Shown piece by piece: positions 10,415 through 23,600 of a stretch of 64,000 nt of DNA. The number at the start of each line of letters is the position of its first letter. The stretch's first letter is position 1. The stretch is from the NCBI GenBank assembly GCA_973895155.1, contig OZ316891.1, forward strand, positions 4,898,001 to 4,962,000, written 5' to 3'. Source of the stretch: Marsupella aquatica. Lineage: Eukaryota; Marchantiophyta. A model generated the notes under the pieces. The model saw nothing but the letters and a program-made list of their open reading frames with translations. It was not told the origin of the DNA and did no database searches. The translations under genes were made by a program, and so were the position numbers.

Positions 10415-12268
10415 CTACTCCTCCTCTTCTTCACTCTCGGTGCCCTGGCTTGTGCCCCGTGAGTGGGCCTCCTCTTCATCACTCACGGGAGTGAGTGCCA
10501 CCTCACTTTTCTTCTTCTTTACCGGGGTACTCTTCGTGCTGCCGCTCCCTTGCTTCCTCAAAGTGGCCAAGGCCTGCCACTCCTTGATGTACCCCTCACC
10601 AATGGTGTCCTTCCATAGGGTAGCCTCTTCTCCGGACCGCAACTCCAACGGTAGAACTTGCCCTGTGGCCATGGGAGTCCCGGGGGTGACAGACCTGGGT
10701 GGCATCCCCGTACTGACCTGAGCCTCCCGTAACGATTTCTGTACCTCCCGGAGCTTCTTCGCCAAGCCCTTGCTCTTCTCCTGACTCTTCTTGGCTCCAT
10801 CCAACAAGGGCCCATACTTCCCACTAACCTCCTTCACCACCATCTCAATAGCCTAGGAGATCAAATCCGGGGAAAGTGTGGAGCTAGGTGTGCCGGGGCT
10901 CTTCCGTTTCCCCAGACTCAAGGCCTCACTCCTCTTTGCTCGTGTCTCAAGGGCGGCCACCTGACTCCGTAGTGCTCCCACCTGGTTTCTCCACTCCACC
11001 ACTTCTCCAGAATTCTGCTTCTCTTTGGCCAATGCTTGTCTCAACGCTCCCACCTCTTCTGCTTCCTTGGCCTTGGTGGACAAGGCTCCCTTCAAGTTGG
11101 AGATCTCTACGTGAGCTGCTTGGAGAAGCTTAACCTTCTCATGAATGGTCCCCTCCTTGGCCTTGATCACCTCCTTCAGAGACAGGGTACTCTGCTCTAA
11201 CGTCTCTACTCTGGTAGAGGCGTGCTTGAGAGAATTTCTCAATGCGTGGACTAGCTTGAGTCCCTCATGGACTCCCTCTCTGAAATCCCGTAGCTCTGCC
11301 AGGTAAACATCCAGAATGTTGTAGACCAGGGGCTCTTTCGGATCTCCTACGAGTGATTCAAGCCACTCCAACGTGTAGTCCTCATCCTGGTTTTCTTCTC
11401 CTCTATCTTCATCCCCACCAGCCGACGATGATTCCTCCGTGAGCTTCCCTATAACGGTAGTGGCAATACTCCGGATCTCCGTGGTGAGAGATGATCCCGT
11501 GTCTTCCTGTCCCGGGGAACCAATCAACCCTTCTACCCTGGCCAATACAAATGACCCCATCAAATGTACAGCCCCACCTGGTTTTACACTCCCGGGATCA
11601 GCGGCCAACAGCTTCTTCAACCCGTAGTACCACCATCCGTACACATGGGCTGGGTGGTTCTTGATGTCCATAGCTACCACGAAATGCTCTTCATTCACCA
11701 CCCCGGATTGCACGTTGCCAAGGACCCGTTGATGAACCTTGGCCAGGAATCCCTTATACTCAACATCCTTGACAGCGGAAAGAGGGATGGCAGTGGTGGA
11801 GGTGGGATTAATCACCCAAGTGGCCACCATCTTCAACGTGAGTTCTCCCCTAATGTGCTGAGGTGTGAATGAGAATTTCTGATTCTCCAGAAACAGCAGC
11901 CTAGCCAACTCCACATGGGGCACTACACGTTTGAGACATTGAAAGTAGATTCCCTCCATTCGTAACTCCATCCCGGCCTCAATGTCCCAGCTCTTCCCCG
12001 GAGGGATGGTAATCTCCACCTTCATGAATTCTGTAACCCCGGTGGCTTGGAAAATATTCCGACAATCCTCCATCACCTTGGCGGAGGTCTTGGGATAAAT
12101 TCGACGAAAAATCCTCCTACCCACCGGTGTGGAACCTGCTGCCAATCCCATGCTCATCGTAGCTTCTCTCTCTTCTCTCTCCCTTGCAATCAAAGTCTCC
12201 ACGTAGTCACGGTAAGCAGCCTTGTATCTTCGAATGCGTGCCACACTAAACTCCGGTTGATCTAGCAT
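10415..12268 (-). CDS. coiled-coil protein of the 4.7-kb insertion, in-frame TAG (unrecognised)
   Basis: Translation from the ATG at 12268 gives 471 residues, then TAG at 10853-10855, then 145 more codons in the same frame to 10415, so the intact frame would be about 617 codons. The N-terminal part is a globular-looking region with RRIFRRIYPKTSAKV and GWWYYGLKKLLAADP. An acidic linker (GGDEDRGEENQDEDY) follows, then a long charged, probably coiled-coil stretch (about residues 320-460) with heptad-like Leu/Ala spacing. After the TAG there are Lys-rich segments and a terminal run of Glu. No transposase, RT, integrase or protease motif is seen. It may be the structural (gag-like) protein of the inserted element; that is inference only. 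Confidence 0.55.
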
Positions 12269-13989
12269 TCATGCATCTCGAAATCAAATCCTCAATCACC
12301 AAATCCCGTCACCCGTAGCCTCGGGGGTTTCACTTCCACAAAAATGGCATATCACGTGCGACGAAGGATAGGGTCATTTTATTGGTTCTAAGGGAAGACT
12401 TAAGAATTTTTGTAGAAGAACAATAGGGTCTTTTAAATTCAATTTGGAGACTTATAAGAATATTAGGGTCTTTTTAATCCAATTTTTAGAATATTCCAAG
12501 AATATTCCAACTTTATAGGGGTTAAAAAATTACTTTTTTTTCTTACATTTTAGGGGGTCCGAGGCCTAAAAACGTCGCAGGCGATGGGGAGGTCCCCATA
12601 TAGTGAGACCCCCGAGCCCGTAGCAATGTCAATTCCCTGGCCCGAAACAGCCCCCGTAGCCCGATTAATTTATTTCTCTCAATCCCCTTCGAATCCACTC
12701 CGTGCTGCTGCCGCTCATGCCCGGAAGAATCACGCCACCAAGCCCCACCAATCCACCATGAGAGAGAGAGAGCTTCAAAAATAATTAGAATGTGGAGAGA
12801 GCTTTTGGCAAGGTGTTGGGAGAGAGCTCGAGTTTTGCTTTCGGCAAGGAGAGGATCGTGCAAAAGAGGGAGGAAAGAAGAACCAAAAAAACAAAAAAAT
12901 GCCTCCGACACCTCCCTTCGCCATGCGCCCCGGTGCCCTCTCTTGCCTTGCCTCACGGGGCGTTTAATGGCGCGTGGCCCTATGCAGGGCGCGTTGCCAT
13001 TGGGGCGCCACGGCCCCAGCTTGCTCGCGGGTCCCGGCTGCTCCCCGTTAATGGCCCCCCAGGCTCGCTCGCGGGAGCTTTATTGCCCCCTCCCCCGACT
13101 GCCCTCTCCAACTCGCGGCCACCCCCGCTCGTGGGCTCACGGGAGGGTTTAATACCCCCCTTCCTTTACTCCTCTTACTCCTCCTCCGCGGCCCGGCTGC
13201 CCACGCCCCGGCTGCCCTCTCTCAGCCTGGGGATTCCACGTGGCGGCTCTAGGGCTGCCCCTTATGGGCCCCCAAGTGCTCGCCCTCTCCCACTCGCGGC
13301 CTCCCTACTTAGTACTCGCGGTGCCCCTTAAGGTTTTGGGCACGCAGCCCTATGGGCTCGCCTACGAAGCCCTCCTTAAGGGAGGGTTTTAATCAAAACC
13401 TCCCCTTATGTTTTTTTTCTTTTCGGCCTCCTCCTGTGTGCGTCCGGCTGCCCACTCGCGGGGCTCGGTAAGAGGTCTCCGTTAGAGGGGCTCCTTGAGA
13501 GGGCTTAATCGCCCCCCTTGCCATGCGCCCCGCCTGCCCTTATGGAGACGCCAGGTGGCGCCCACCTGGGTTGCCCCTTATGGGGATTCCACGTGGCAGC
13601 TCCAGGGCTGCCCCTCATACTCTTTAAGGCCTGGCTCCCTAGCTGCCCACTCGCGGAAGGATTTAATGGGGGTTTAATTAAACCCCCCATACTCCCCCAG
13701 TCCTGCCTGAGTGTTGCTTTAGAAGGGGTGTTACCAAAAAAATTAAAAATGCTTATTTCCCGGACTTCCTTATCTTCCCGGAAAGTCACGATTTAAAACC
13801 CCCCAAGTTTTGCCCCATAATTAACCCGGGTCTAGACAAAACTGTTGGGGTCTCCGACTATCCCGAGATGCTTAAAAAACTTTACAAACTTAAAGAACAT
13901 AAAAAAACTCGCGGTCTATGGGCTTATTTATTTACAGGTGTCTTGCTAGTGACACTAATGGTGACTTACCGTGGCGGGACCCCGTCACA
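12269..13989. other. GC-rich leader side of the 4.7-kb insertion
   Basis: Upstream of the minus-strand ORF, this stretch has two parts: an AT-rich block near 12.35-12.55 kb and a GC-rich block at 12.9-13.7 kb with repeated phrases such as 'gattccacgtggc', 'ctcgcggg' and 'gggtttaat'. Open frames in the GC-rich block overlap on both strands, are Pro/Arg-rich and show no family features. Confidence 0.5.
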
Positions 13990-14768
13990 GGAGGCTGGCT
14001 TCAGGCCAATCCAGTCATTCCTCACCTGCGGATGTCTTCAGTGGAGTTTGCGACAGCCATGCGTCTTCGTATGGGCTTGCCCCACCCACTTCTTGCTGGT
14101 TTACCTCCTACTTGCACTTGTGGGAAGCCTTGTGATGCCACAGGTGTCCATCTTCTTCGGTGCAGTTTGGGCGGCGAAACCATTTTTGTTCACGACGCTG
14201 TGAGAGATGTCACTGCTCAGGTTCTTTCTGGCTCTTTGGTCTGCGCACGGCGGGAGGTGGTGCTCGAGTTACCTGGTCCTCCATCATGTCAGCGGTTACG
14301 GGTGGATCTTACCATGGTCCGTGAGGGTCACCGTACTTTGGCAGATGTAGTGGTGGCAAACCCATTGCGCCAAGACATCATTGGGACAACGGCAACAACG
14401 GCAGGGGCAGCAGCATCACGAGCAGCAACAACGAAGGAGGCCAAATATGCTGCACGAGCTTCATCTGATAGCTTCCTGCCCCTTGCTCTTGAGATATTTG
14501 GGCGTCTCCATCATCAGTTCGACGGGCTTCTTCGCCAAGCTGCTCGGGATGTTCACGGCCGGATGGGTCCCACCGGGCCCCGCTATCTGTTTTGACCACG
14601 CACTTTCACCAACGCATTTCAGTCACCTTACAGCGTGCTCAAGCTCGGGCCGTCTATCGTCGATCTCTGACAATGGGTGCTAGTGTGACTCCGCAGCGGC
14701 TAGCCCCCCTAGAGGACATTCCTGTCCCACTTGCCGATCTAGTTTCGACACTTGATGTAGACCACTAG
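13990..14768 (+). pseudogene. RLE endonuclease domain (copy 1, right part)
   Basis: The frame continues the copy 1 polyprotein: GGWLQANPVIPHLRMSS, then a zinc-knuckle-like CTCGKPCDATGVHLLRC, then RVDLTMV and LADVVVANP, matching the R-x-D ... D spacing of restriction-like endonucleases of non-LTR elements. The frame ends at 14595, but the conserved C-terminal tail (QRISVTLQRAQARA) continues in another frame to a stop at 14768, so there is a frameshift near 14575. The same tail is present in copies 2 and 3. Confidence 0.8.
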
Positions 14769-14820
14769 CTTGTTGCCACATTTGCTAGGTATGATGAGGA
14801 CCTCGGTCCATTTGCGGTAG

Positions 14821-14917
14821 TTTTAGTTCCTCTTTCTTGGTTTTTAGGGGTTTCCTTTTGCTCACTTCTTTTAGTTCCTCTTTCTTGGTTTTTAGGGTTT
14901 CCTTTTGCTCACTTCTT
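14821..14917 (+). repeat. 48-bp direct duplication in the copy 1 3' UTR
   Basis: 'ttttagttcctctttcttgg' starts at 14821 and again at 14869, and the rest of the 48-bp unit is also repeated with one base difference in a G run. It lies between the polyprotein stop and the element's 3' end. Confidence 0.85.
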
Positions 14918-14999
14918 TTGCGTTTGGTTTTGTCCACTTGGGACCTCTCTTGTTTATTCTTTTGTACTCTATTTGGCCTTCTGTAAAAAGTATGTGTAT

Positions 15000-15390
15000 A
15001 TTAAAAATTTTAGATATCTCTAGCCAACACAAAAACAAGTTTACATTTTTGACAAGAATAGTCTGTCTAAGTTATCCACCAAAATTAAAACCAGTTAGTC
15101 TAAACTATGCAAAATCATGGCACCAAAGCATGCATCAGACCAATGTACGATATCTCTAATCGAGTCAACAAAGTGTTACAAACAAAGTTTAGGGTTTACA
15201 AAACAATGGATTACAGCATTTGAGCATTTATCAGATTACAGATATATCTCTTAGACAGCCAACACAAAAAAACAAGTTCACAGCATTTCAAACATTTTAG
15301 TCGGTCAACTGTTCACCATAACATGCATAAGACAAATTTACGATATCTCTAACCGAGTCGACACAAAAACCAGCTTTACAGCATTTCAAA
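15000..15390. repeat. satellite-like repeat, right flank of copy 1
   Basis: Units containing 'gatatctctaatcgagtc', 'gccaacacaaaaacaagttt', 'acagcatttcaaac' and 'catgca..agac' recur two or three times with about 10-20% divergence. The same phrases occur at 7990-8240. Confidence 0.65.
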
Positions 15391-15584
15391 CCGATCGACA
15401 TGCAAACAGTCTCTTGCTGCAATAATCTTTCTAAGGTACAGTAATAATCTCCCATTTCTCTGCGCAAGCTTTTGGTCCGAGAACTTGAACATGCTTCGAG
15501 CTTTCATTATTTGAGGGATTTCATGGTACACAGAACATGGGATTTCATGGCTGAACAGAACATGCCACAACATTCCTTTCTTTC

Positions 15585-15716
15585 TCGAGCTGTGCAAAAA
15601 TGCTTGAGCCTTCAATGAAGTCGGAGAACTCTTAAAGAAACCGTCTCGTCTCGAGCTGTGCAAAAACGCTTGAGCCTTCAATGAAGTCGGAGAACTCTTA
15701 ACGAAACCGTCTCGTC
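15585..15716 (-). repeat. 66-bp tandem duplication
   Basis: 'tcgagctgtgcaaaaa' starts at 15585 and 15651, and the following 'gcttgagccttcaatgaag' is repeated at the same spacing. It produces a duplicated peptide in a minus-strand frame that I do not regard as a gene. Confidence 0.85.
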
Positions 15717-16110
15717 TTGAACTTGCTAAGATATCGTTCATACGGTTGCGCAATTTCTTCGGAGACCATCAGAGGAAGGTATTTCACCACGGGCCCAAAG
15801 CTCCTTTGCTTTCTCTGCGCAAAATCTCCTCAGTTCTGAAGGAGCAGTCTCACTTTGAACAATCAGGTAGAGCACAAATGATTGTTTATTTCCTCTGTAC
15901 AATAATATACTCGGAGCTTTTCAGATAATAAAATCTCATTAACAATCAACTACCAACAGATTTCATTTTCACACCAATGTCTTCGGAGAATTTTCGACTC
16001 CGTATCTCTCCATCAACGACGAGAAATCATTACATCGAATTCACAAGGGGAATGATTCATGAAACTTGCCCAGCTCCAACAACGGTAAGTTCCTGCGTTG
16101 GCGCAACATT

Positions 16111-18732
<2,622 letters not shown>

Positions 18733-18864
18733 CTTGCTCCACCACCTTCCTCCTCGCGTACTCTGTTCCTCCTCTAATGTACTCTGTCCTCCTAATTCTC
18801 AAGCAATTCGACGAATTCGAGTCTCACGAAGAACAATGCAGCACTGCTGTACTAAGCTCCCTTA

Positions 18865-19072
18865 TGTAGGGGCAGACGAGCAATTGAAAATTGTGAGACT
18901 GATCGACGAAATGAAGTCTCGCGAGTTGTGTGACGAACCAGTGAAGGGTGTCGTCATAGCTCTGTTAAAGTGGGGGTAGACGAGCAATTGAAAATTGTGA
19001 GACTGATCGACGAAATGAAGTCTCGCGAGTTGTGTGACGACGAGTGAAGGCTGTCGTCATAGATCTGTAAAA
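18865..19072. repeat. 104-bp tandem duplication upstream of OPR copy A
   Basis: 'gacgagcaattgaaaattgt' followed by 'gagactgatcgacgaaatga' is repeated with a 104-bp offset (18881 and 18985). Copy B has only one diverged counterpart near 29381, so the duplication is specific to copy A. It lies 130-340 bp upstream of the OPR start codon and could include promoter or leader sequence. Confidence 0.8.
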
Positions 19073-19239
19073 GTAGGGGCTGCTCTCGAATCTGGTGTGG
19101 TGCTTCGTGTATAGCATCCATACCAACGCAGCTGATGCCCACTGAGGTCACCATTCTGCATGCCTGAAGTTGTCAGTGACATATTTCTTTGGTGAGTAAG
19201 AAGTGCGGGGGACCCATTTCATAGCTGAGTAGGATTTCT

Positions 19240-19617
19240 TTGCCTTAGTTTATGTGAGATTCTCGGTCTCTTTTCTACTCCTTGGCATTCGTTAAGGTTT
19301 TCCTTGGTTTCTCCCCTTTGTTGAATTGAATTTAGTAGGGCGGCTCAAAGCTGACCATTTGATGGACCTTGAGTCCCTAGTTATGGATTATCTACACACA
19401 AAGTTATGGACTTCAAAATTTATAGTCCCTAACTTTTTTGTTCGAAGGGATTGGTCATATGCCATTAGTGTACGATCAGTGTAGAGGCTAGTGAAAGAAA
19501 AAGAAACTTTTCCAGAACAGTTATGACCATTCCTTTATGGCAGATTGTAATTCTCTATCATTTCGAGGCTTTGGGACACCCTAGTGCCACATAAACTTCT
19601 TGCATACTTATCTACAA
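19240..19617. other. intergenic, no gene seen
   Basis: AT-rich sequence between the upstream block of OPR copy A and the 3' end of retrotransposon copy 2. No frame, RNA gene or repeat was identified. Confidence 0.5.
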
Positions 19618-22600
19618 TTTTTTTTTTATAAACAGATACTTTTTACAGAAAAGGGCCAAATAGAGTACAAAAAAATAAACAAGAGAGGTCCCAAGTGGAC
19701 AAAACCCGAAAGAAATGAGCAAAAGGAAACCCTCAAAAATCAAGAAAGAGGAACTAAAACTACCGCAAATGGACCGAGGTCCTCATCATTCCTAGCAAAT
19801 GTGGCAAAAAACTAATGGTCTACATCAAGTGTCGAAACTAAATCGGCAAGTGGGATTGGAATGTCCTCTAGGGGGGCTAGCCGCTTTGGAGTCACACTAG
19901 CACCCACTGTCAGAGATTGACGATAGATGGCCCGAGCTTGAGCACGCTGTAAGGTGACTGAAATGCGTTGGCGAAAGTGCGTGGTCAAAACAGATAGCGG
20001 GGGTCCAGTGGGACCCATCCGGCCGTGAACATCCCGAGCAGCTTGGCGAAGAAGCCCGTCGAACTGATGATGGAGACGCCCAAATATCTCAAGAGCAAGG
20101 GGCAGGAAGCTATCAGATGAAGCTCGTGCAGCATATTTGGCCTCCTTCGTTGTTGTTGCTCGTGATGCTGCTGCTGCCCTGCCATTGTTGTCGTTGTCCC
20201 AATGATGTCTTGGCGCAATGGGTTTGCCACCACTACATCTGCCAAAGTACGGTGACCCTCATGGACCATGGTAAGATCCACCTGTAACCGTTGTGATGGA
20301 GGACCAGGTAACTCGAGCACCACCTCCCGCCGTGCGCAGACCAAAGAGCCAGAAAGAACCTGAGCAGTGGCATCTCTCATAGCGTCGTGAACAAAAATGG
20401 TTTCGCCGCCCAAACTGCACCAAAGAAGATGGACACCTGTGGCATCACAAGGCTTCCCACAAGTGCAAGTAGGAGGTAAACCAGCAAGAAGTGGGTGGGG
20501 CAAGCCCATACGAAGACACATGGCTGTCGCAAACTCCACTGAAGACATCCGTAGGTGAGGAATGACTGGATTGGCCTGAAGCCAGCCTCCTGCGCCCTTC
20601 CCTCCAGAAGAAAGAATTCGAGCTCGGTCCATGTCAGGTGCCTCATTGAGGATGCTGGAGAGGGTGAAAGCGTGCATACGCCCAGCAAGGTCTGCCTGAA
20701 GACGGACGGGGTCCAAGGATAAAAACTCCTGAAATGAAGGTAACGCAGCTCGAACAGGATCTGGTAATGATGACCGCGCCGCTCGCAAATGAACCTGAAA
20801 TGGGAGGGAACCCTCCTCTACCTCCATGAGAGACGAAAGTAAAAAAGGTTGATCCTCAGGAAGGAAACAATCTGTCAACAATGAGAAGGCTGCCCACGCA
20901 CCCAAAAAGGCCAAAGGTGCAAGGTGCTCAGTGGAAGTAAGCCCAAAACCACCGTGAGAAATAGGAAGAATGAGCTGTCAATGAAGCCACGGAGATGAGA
21001 GCAAAGTACCTGGCCCTAAAAGAGAAGCCAAAGTCTCACGAATGGAGACATCAAACGCTCGGAGGTGTAGATACAGATGCTCCGTAGGGGGATGTGTCCA
21101 AGCCAAATAGGACGCGCGAGGGTGGATGCATCGCAATAACAACCCAAATGCTGCCTGAGAATCTCCTAACTTAGGGAGCATAGGAGCAGGGGCTAAGGCA
21201 GCCTTTAGAGTGTCAGCAATGAAAGATGAGCAAAAGGAGGCGATACCGACTGGGGAGCCAAGGACCCGAAGACCGTCGTTTGGACGTAAGAACCCAGGGG
21301 GAAGCGCAAGATCAGAGGGTAACCCAGCTGGACTCCATGCACGACTCTTCACCGGCTGAACCCGTAAACCAAGGCCCAACAAATGGGTGGAAAGGGTGGC
21401 GAGGGCAGAAGTAACCGCAGCAGGTGGACCAATGATGTGGGTGTCATCTGAAAGGGAGGGGAAGATACACTCGGGGTGGGCCGCGGAGGCTTCCCGTAAA
21501 GCAGTAAAATGGGCAATGGCAAAAAGAGGCCCACCCAAAGGGTCACCCTGACGTGTACCTTCTATAGAAGAAAGAGTGGTATACACTCCTGTAGAGGTGT
21601 GATGACTATAGAAGAGGGGGGCCTCGAGTCCATAAAAACAACGGACAAAGGGGATAAGGGACTGGATGTCTAGATCCGCCGTCCTCAAAGCACGAAAAAT
21701 TGCTGCCCGAGAAACCGTAGTGAAAGCATTAGAGACATCAACCTGGAGGACAACCCAATCAGGGTGGAGGTCCAAGGTAGTACGAATACCCGCAATAATT
21801 GTCTCACAACCGCCGGGAACGCCCACTACAAACTGATGTGGAGAGAGATGATCCGATAGTGCAGAGCGATACTGCAATGAAAGTGTGTGAGACACCAGAC
21901 GAAGAAAAACCTCTCCAATAGCTATGGGCCGAACACCCGGTGAAGACTTAGCCATGGCCAGTAACGAGAAGCACTCAAAAGCCGAGAGACGGGAGGAGGC
22001 AAACGGCCGGCTGCAATACACTGGCAAAAGGAGAAGAAAACTGGAAAACCAGACTGAGGATCCTCTTGGGGGAATAAATCATGAAAATGCTCAAAGACAT
22101 AGCCAGAGGGGCCACCAGCCGCGCAACGCGGAGCATGGAGGAAGGCATAGGTGAAGTGGTCCCTACTAAACTGAAGATCCTCCTCAGGCTCAAAATCCTC
22201 CACGAACAAAGGGAGCTGATCATAGGGCTGTGGATGGAGATCCTGAAGGGCCGTCAAGGTGACCTTGCCAGGGGGGCTGGTGTGGTGGGAGAAAGGGTCT
22301 GGACAGCACGGCGATATTCACCAGCCTGGGCTAAACGACAAGAGCGACGAAGGCGTCTATGCTCTGGAGGATGAGAGTAGCGAGCTGGGTCAGACAAAGC
22401 ACGGGTAGTAAAGGAACGGGCTCGAAGAAAGTACTCTTCCTGAAGCTGTTCCCAATCTCCCCGCAGAAAATGATGGATACGAGAGGCAGTCTCATGGTGA
22501 CCCACACGACCACCGTGACTAGGGAGGGTAAGAGTCCACTGTGGAAATAGCATGAGTAAAGACCAATAGGAGACCTCTATAGGATGCACCAAGATAAGCT

Positions 22601-23600
22601 GCATGAGTTGCAACAAGGATGACCAAACTAATGGGCGCAACGCTAGTGGGATGTGGTTATAAAGGCGAGGTCTAATGTACCCTGGATGGTAGGCTGGAAG
22701 GGGGTCTAGAGTGCGAACCCAACTCCAAGCCTGCTCAGAAGCCTCCAAGGAAGGAGGGGCAGAGAAAACTGGGTCAAGAGGGGGCTGGGGCTGGGATTGT
22801 GCTTGATGGCGACGTTGGCACCGGCCCCGCCCGCGATGATGAGGAAGGGAGAGGCCAACCCAGCCACAGTCAGGACAAGTATGCAGGGAACGCTCGTCTG
22901 GGGAGGGAGCAGGGAACGACTGGATAGGAGGTGGGGGGGGACAGACGTGGATGAACAGGCCGGAGGGGGATGCTGGAGGGGTGGAGGGGGTATGGGGTGG
23001 GGAGAGGAGCCAGGGCATCGATGGGGTGGGCAGTAGACTGGGGGACTGGCAGAGCATCGGGCATGGGATCATCACAAAGATGAGAGAGATCCAATGAAGA
23101 AGAGCAAACACGAAGGCGACCATGAGGCGGGGGGGAGGAGGGGGGAGAAGTGTGTGGTGGGGCTGGGCGCTTGCCCCGCGCCACACTCTCAACGTAGACA
23201 TGACAGGCCGCAACCCAATAAAAGCAAAAGCGCATCAAGAAGCGACAAAAGGCCCAACCAAGACATGTGAAAAGAAAGGGAAGGCTATGGAGGGAGCCCA
23301 CCGCGTCAATCCGAGAAACGGCACCACCGCTAGCCTAGGAAACCGTTGAGCACGTGCAGGCATAGCCGGGAACAAAGCTGAAGCACTCGTCGATGTGTCC
23401 GTTGAGGAGTCGGTGCGAGTGAATATCTGTCCGCTGATTTGAGCGTGCTACTACAACTCCCGAAGATGGTGGAATGCAAACTGGTCCACTAAACGTGACA
23501 AAAACCACCCTGTCAGAACTGAAAAAGAAAGGCCACAACCAATCGGAGGAGAAACGTGGCAATATAGGAATGCTCCAAAGCTGATCAAGGGAAACCGTCA
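19618..23600 (-). mobile_element. RLE-type non-LTR retrotransposon copy 2
   Basis: On the minus strand the 3' end is defined by a run of ten A's (T's at 19618-19627) preceded by 'ctgtaaaaagtatctg', matching the copy 1 3' end. Coding similarity runs up to at least 23.2 kb. The 5' border is not visible; 23.6 kb is an estimate. This is the longest copy and the only one that keeps the N-terminal zinc-finger region. It lies between the two OPR genes. Confidence 0.8.
19812..23213 (-). pseudogene. retrotransposon polyprotein (zinc finger, RT, RLE), copy 2, degenerate
   Basis: Parts in order: a Pro-rich N-terminus with a zinc-finger-like HTCPDCGWVGL followed by HH and CQRRH; an RT with motif A as QVDVSNAFTTVS, motif B GTRQGDPLGG and the catalytic box LSDDTHIIG; then the knuckle CTCGKPCDATGVHLLWC; then the endonuclease ADVVVANP; then the tail RISVTLQRAQARA. 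The frame is broken by shifts near 22.25, 21.97 and 20.17 kb and by a TGA at 20978-20980, where copy 1 has CGA. There may be another shift within the Pro-rich N-terminus near 22.9 kb. It cannot encode a working protein as it stands. Confidence 0.85.

Larger units (their letters stand above)
9256..13989 (-). mobile_element. 4.7-kb insertion inside retrotransposon copy 1, 5-bp target duplication
   Basis: Comparison with copy 2, where GKGAGGWLQANP is continuous, gives exact borders. GGAGG at 9251-9255 is repeated at 13990-13994, and the inserted DNA begins TGTCAC and ends GTCACA. TG..CA ends plus a 5-bp duplication fit an LTR-type or integrase-mediated insertion, but I find no long terminal repeats. 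The termini are only imperfectly inverted (TGTCAC against TGTGAC). The insert carries one long ORF on the minus strand (12268-10415) and a GC-rich segment at 12.9-13.7 kb. It could be a non-autonomous retroelement that lost its LTRs, or an unclassified DNA element. Confidence 0.7.
8244..14998 (+). mobile_element. RLE-type non-LTR retrotransposon copy 1, 5'-truncated and interrupted
   Basis: The element starts abruptly inside the reverse transcriptase at about 8244, where similarity to copy 2 begins. It runs to 9255, is interrupted by a 4,734-bp insertion, resumes at 13990, and ends after a 3' UTR whose last bases (near 'ggccttctgtaaaaagtat') match the 3' end of copy 2. Abrupt 5' truncation with a shared 3' end is typical of target-primed reverse transcription. 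The domain order RT, then a CCHC-type knuckle, then a PD-(D/E)xK-like endonuclease, places it among RLE elements (R2/R4/CRE/NeSL/HERO/Utopia grade); the exact clade cannot be assigned by eye. Confidence 0.85.

Noticed and set aside
9256-13989. Reading the insertion as a standard LTR retrotransposon
   Set aside because: Ends and duplication fit, but comparing the first and last several hundred bases shows no LTR pair, and no RT, integrase or protease is encoded.
8244-14768. Telling the two halves of copy 1 apart as two genes flanking a coiled-coil gene
   Set aside because: The two halves join in frame across the duplicated GGAGG exactly as in the uninterrupted copy 2.
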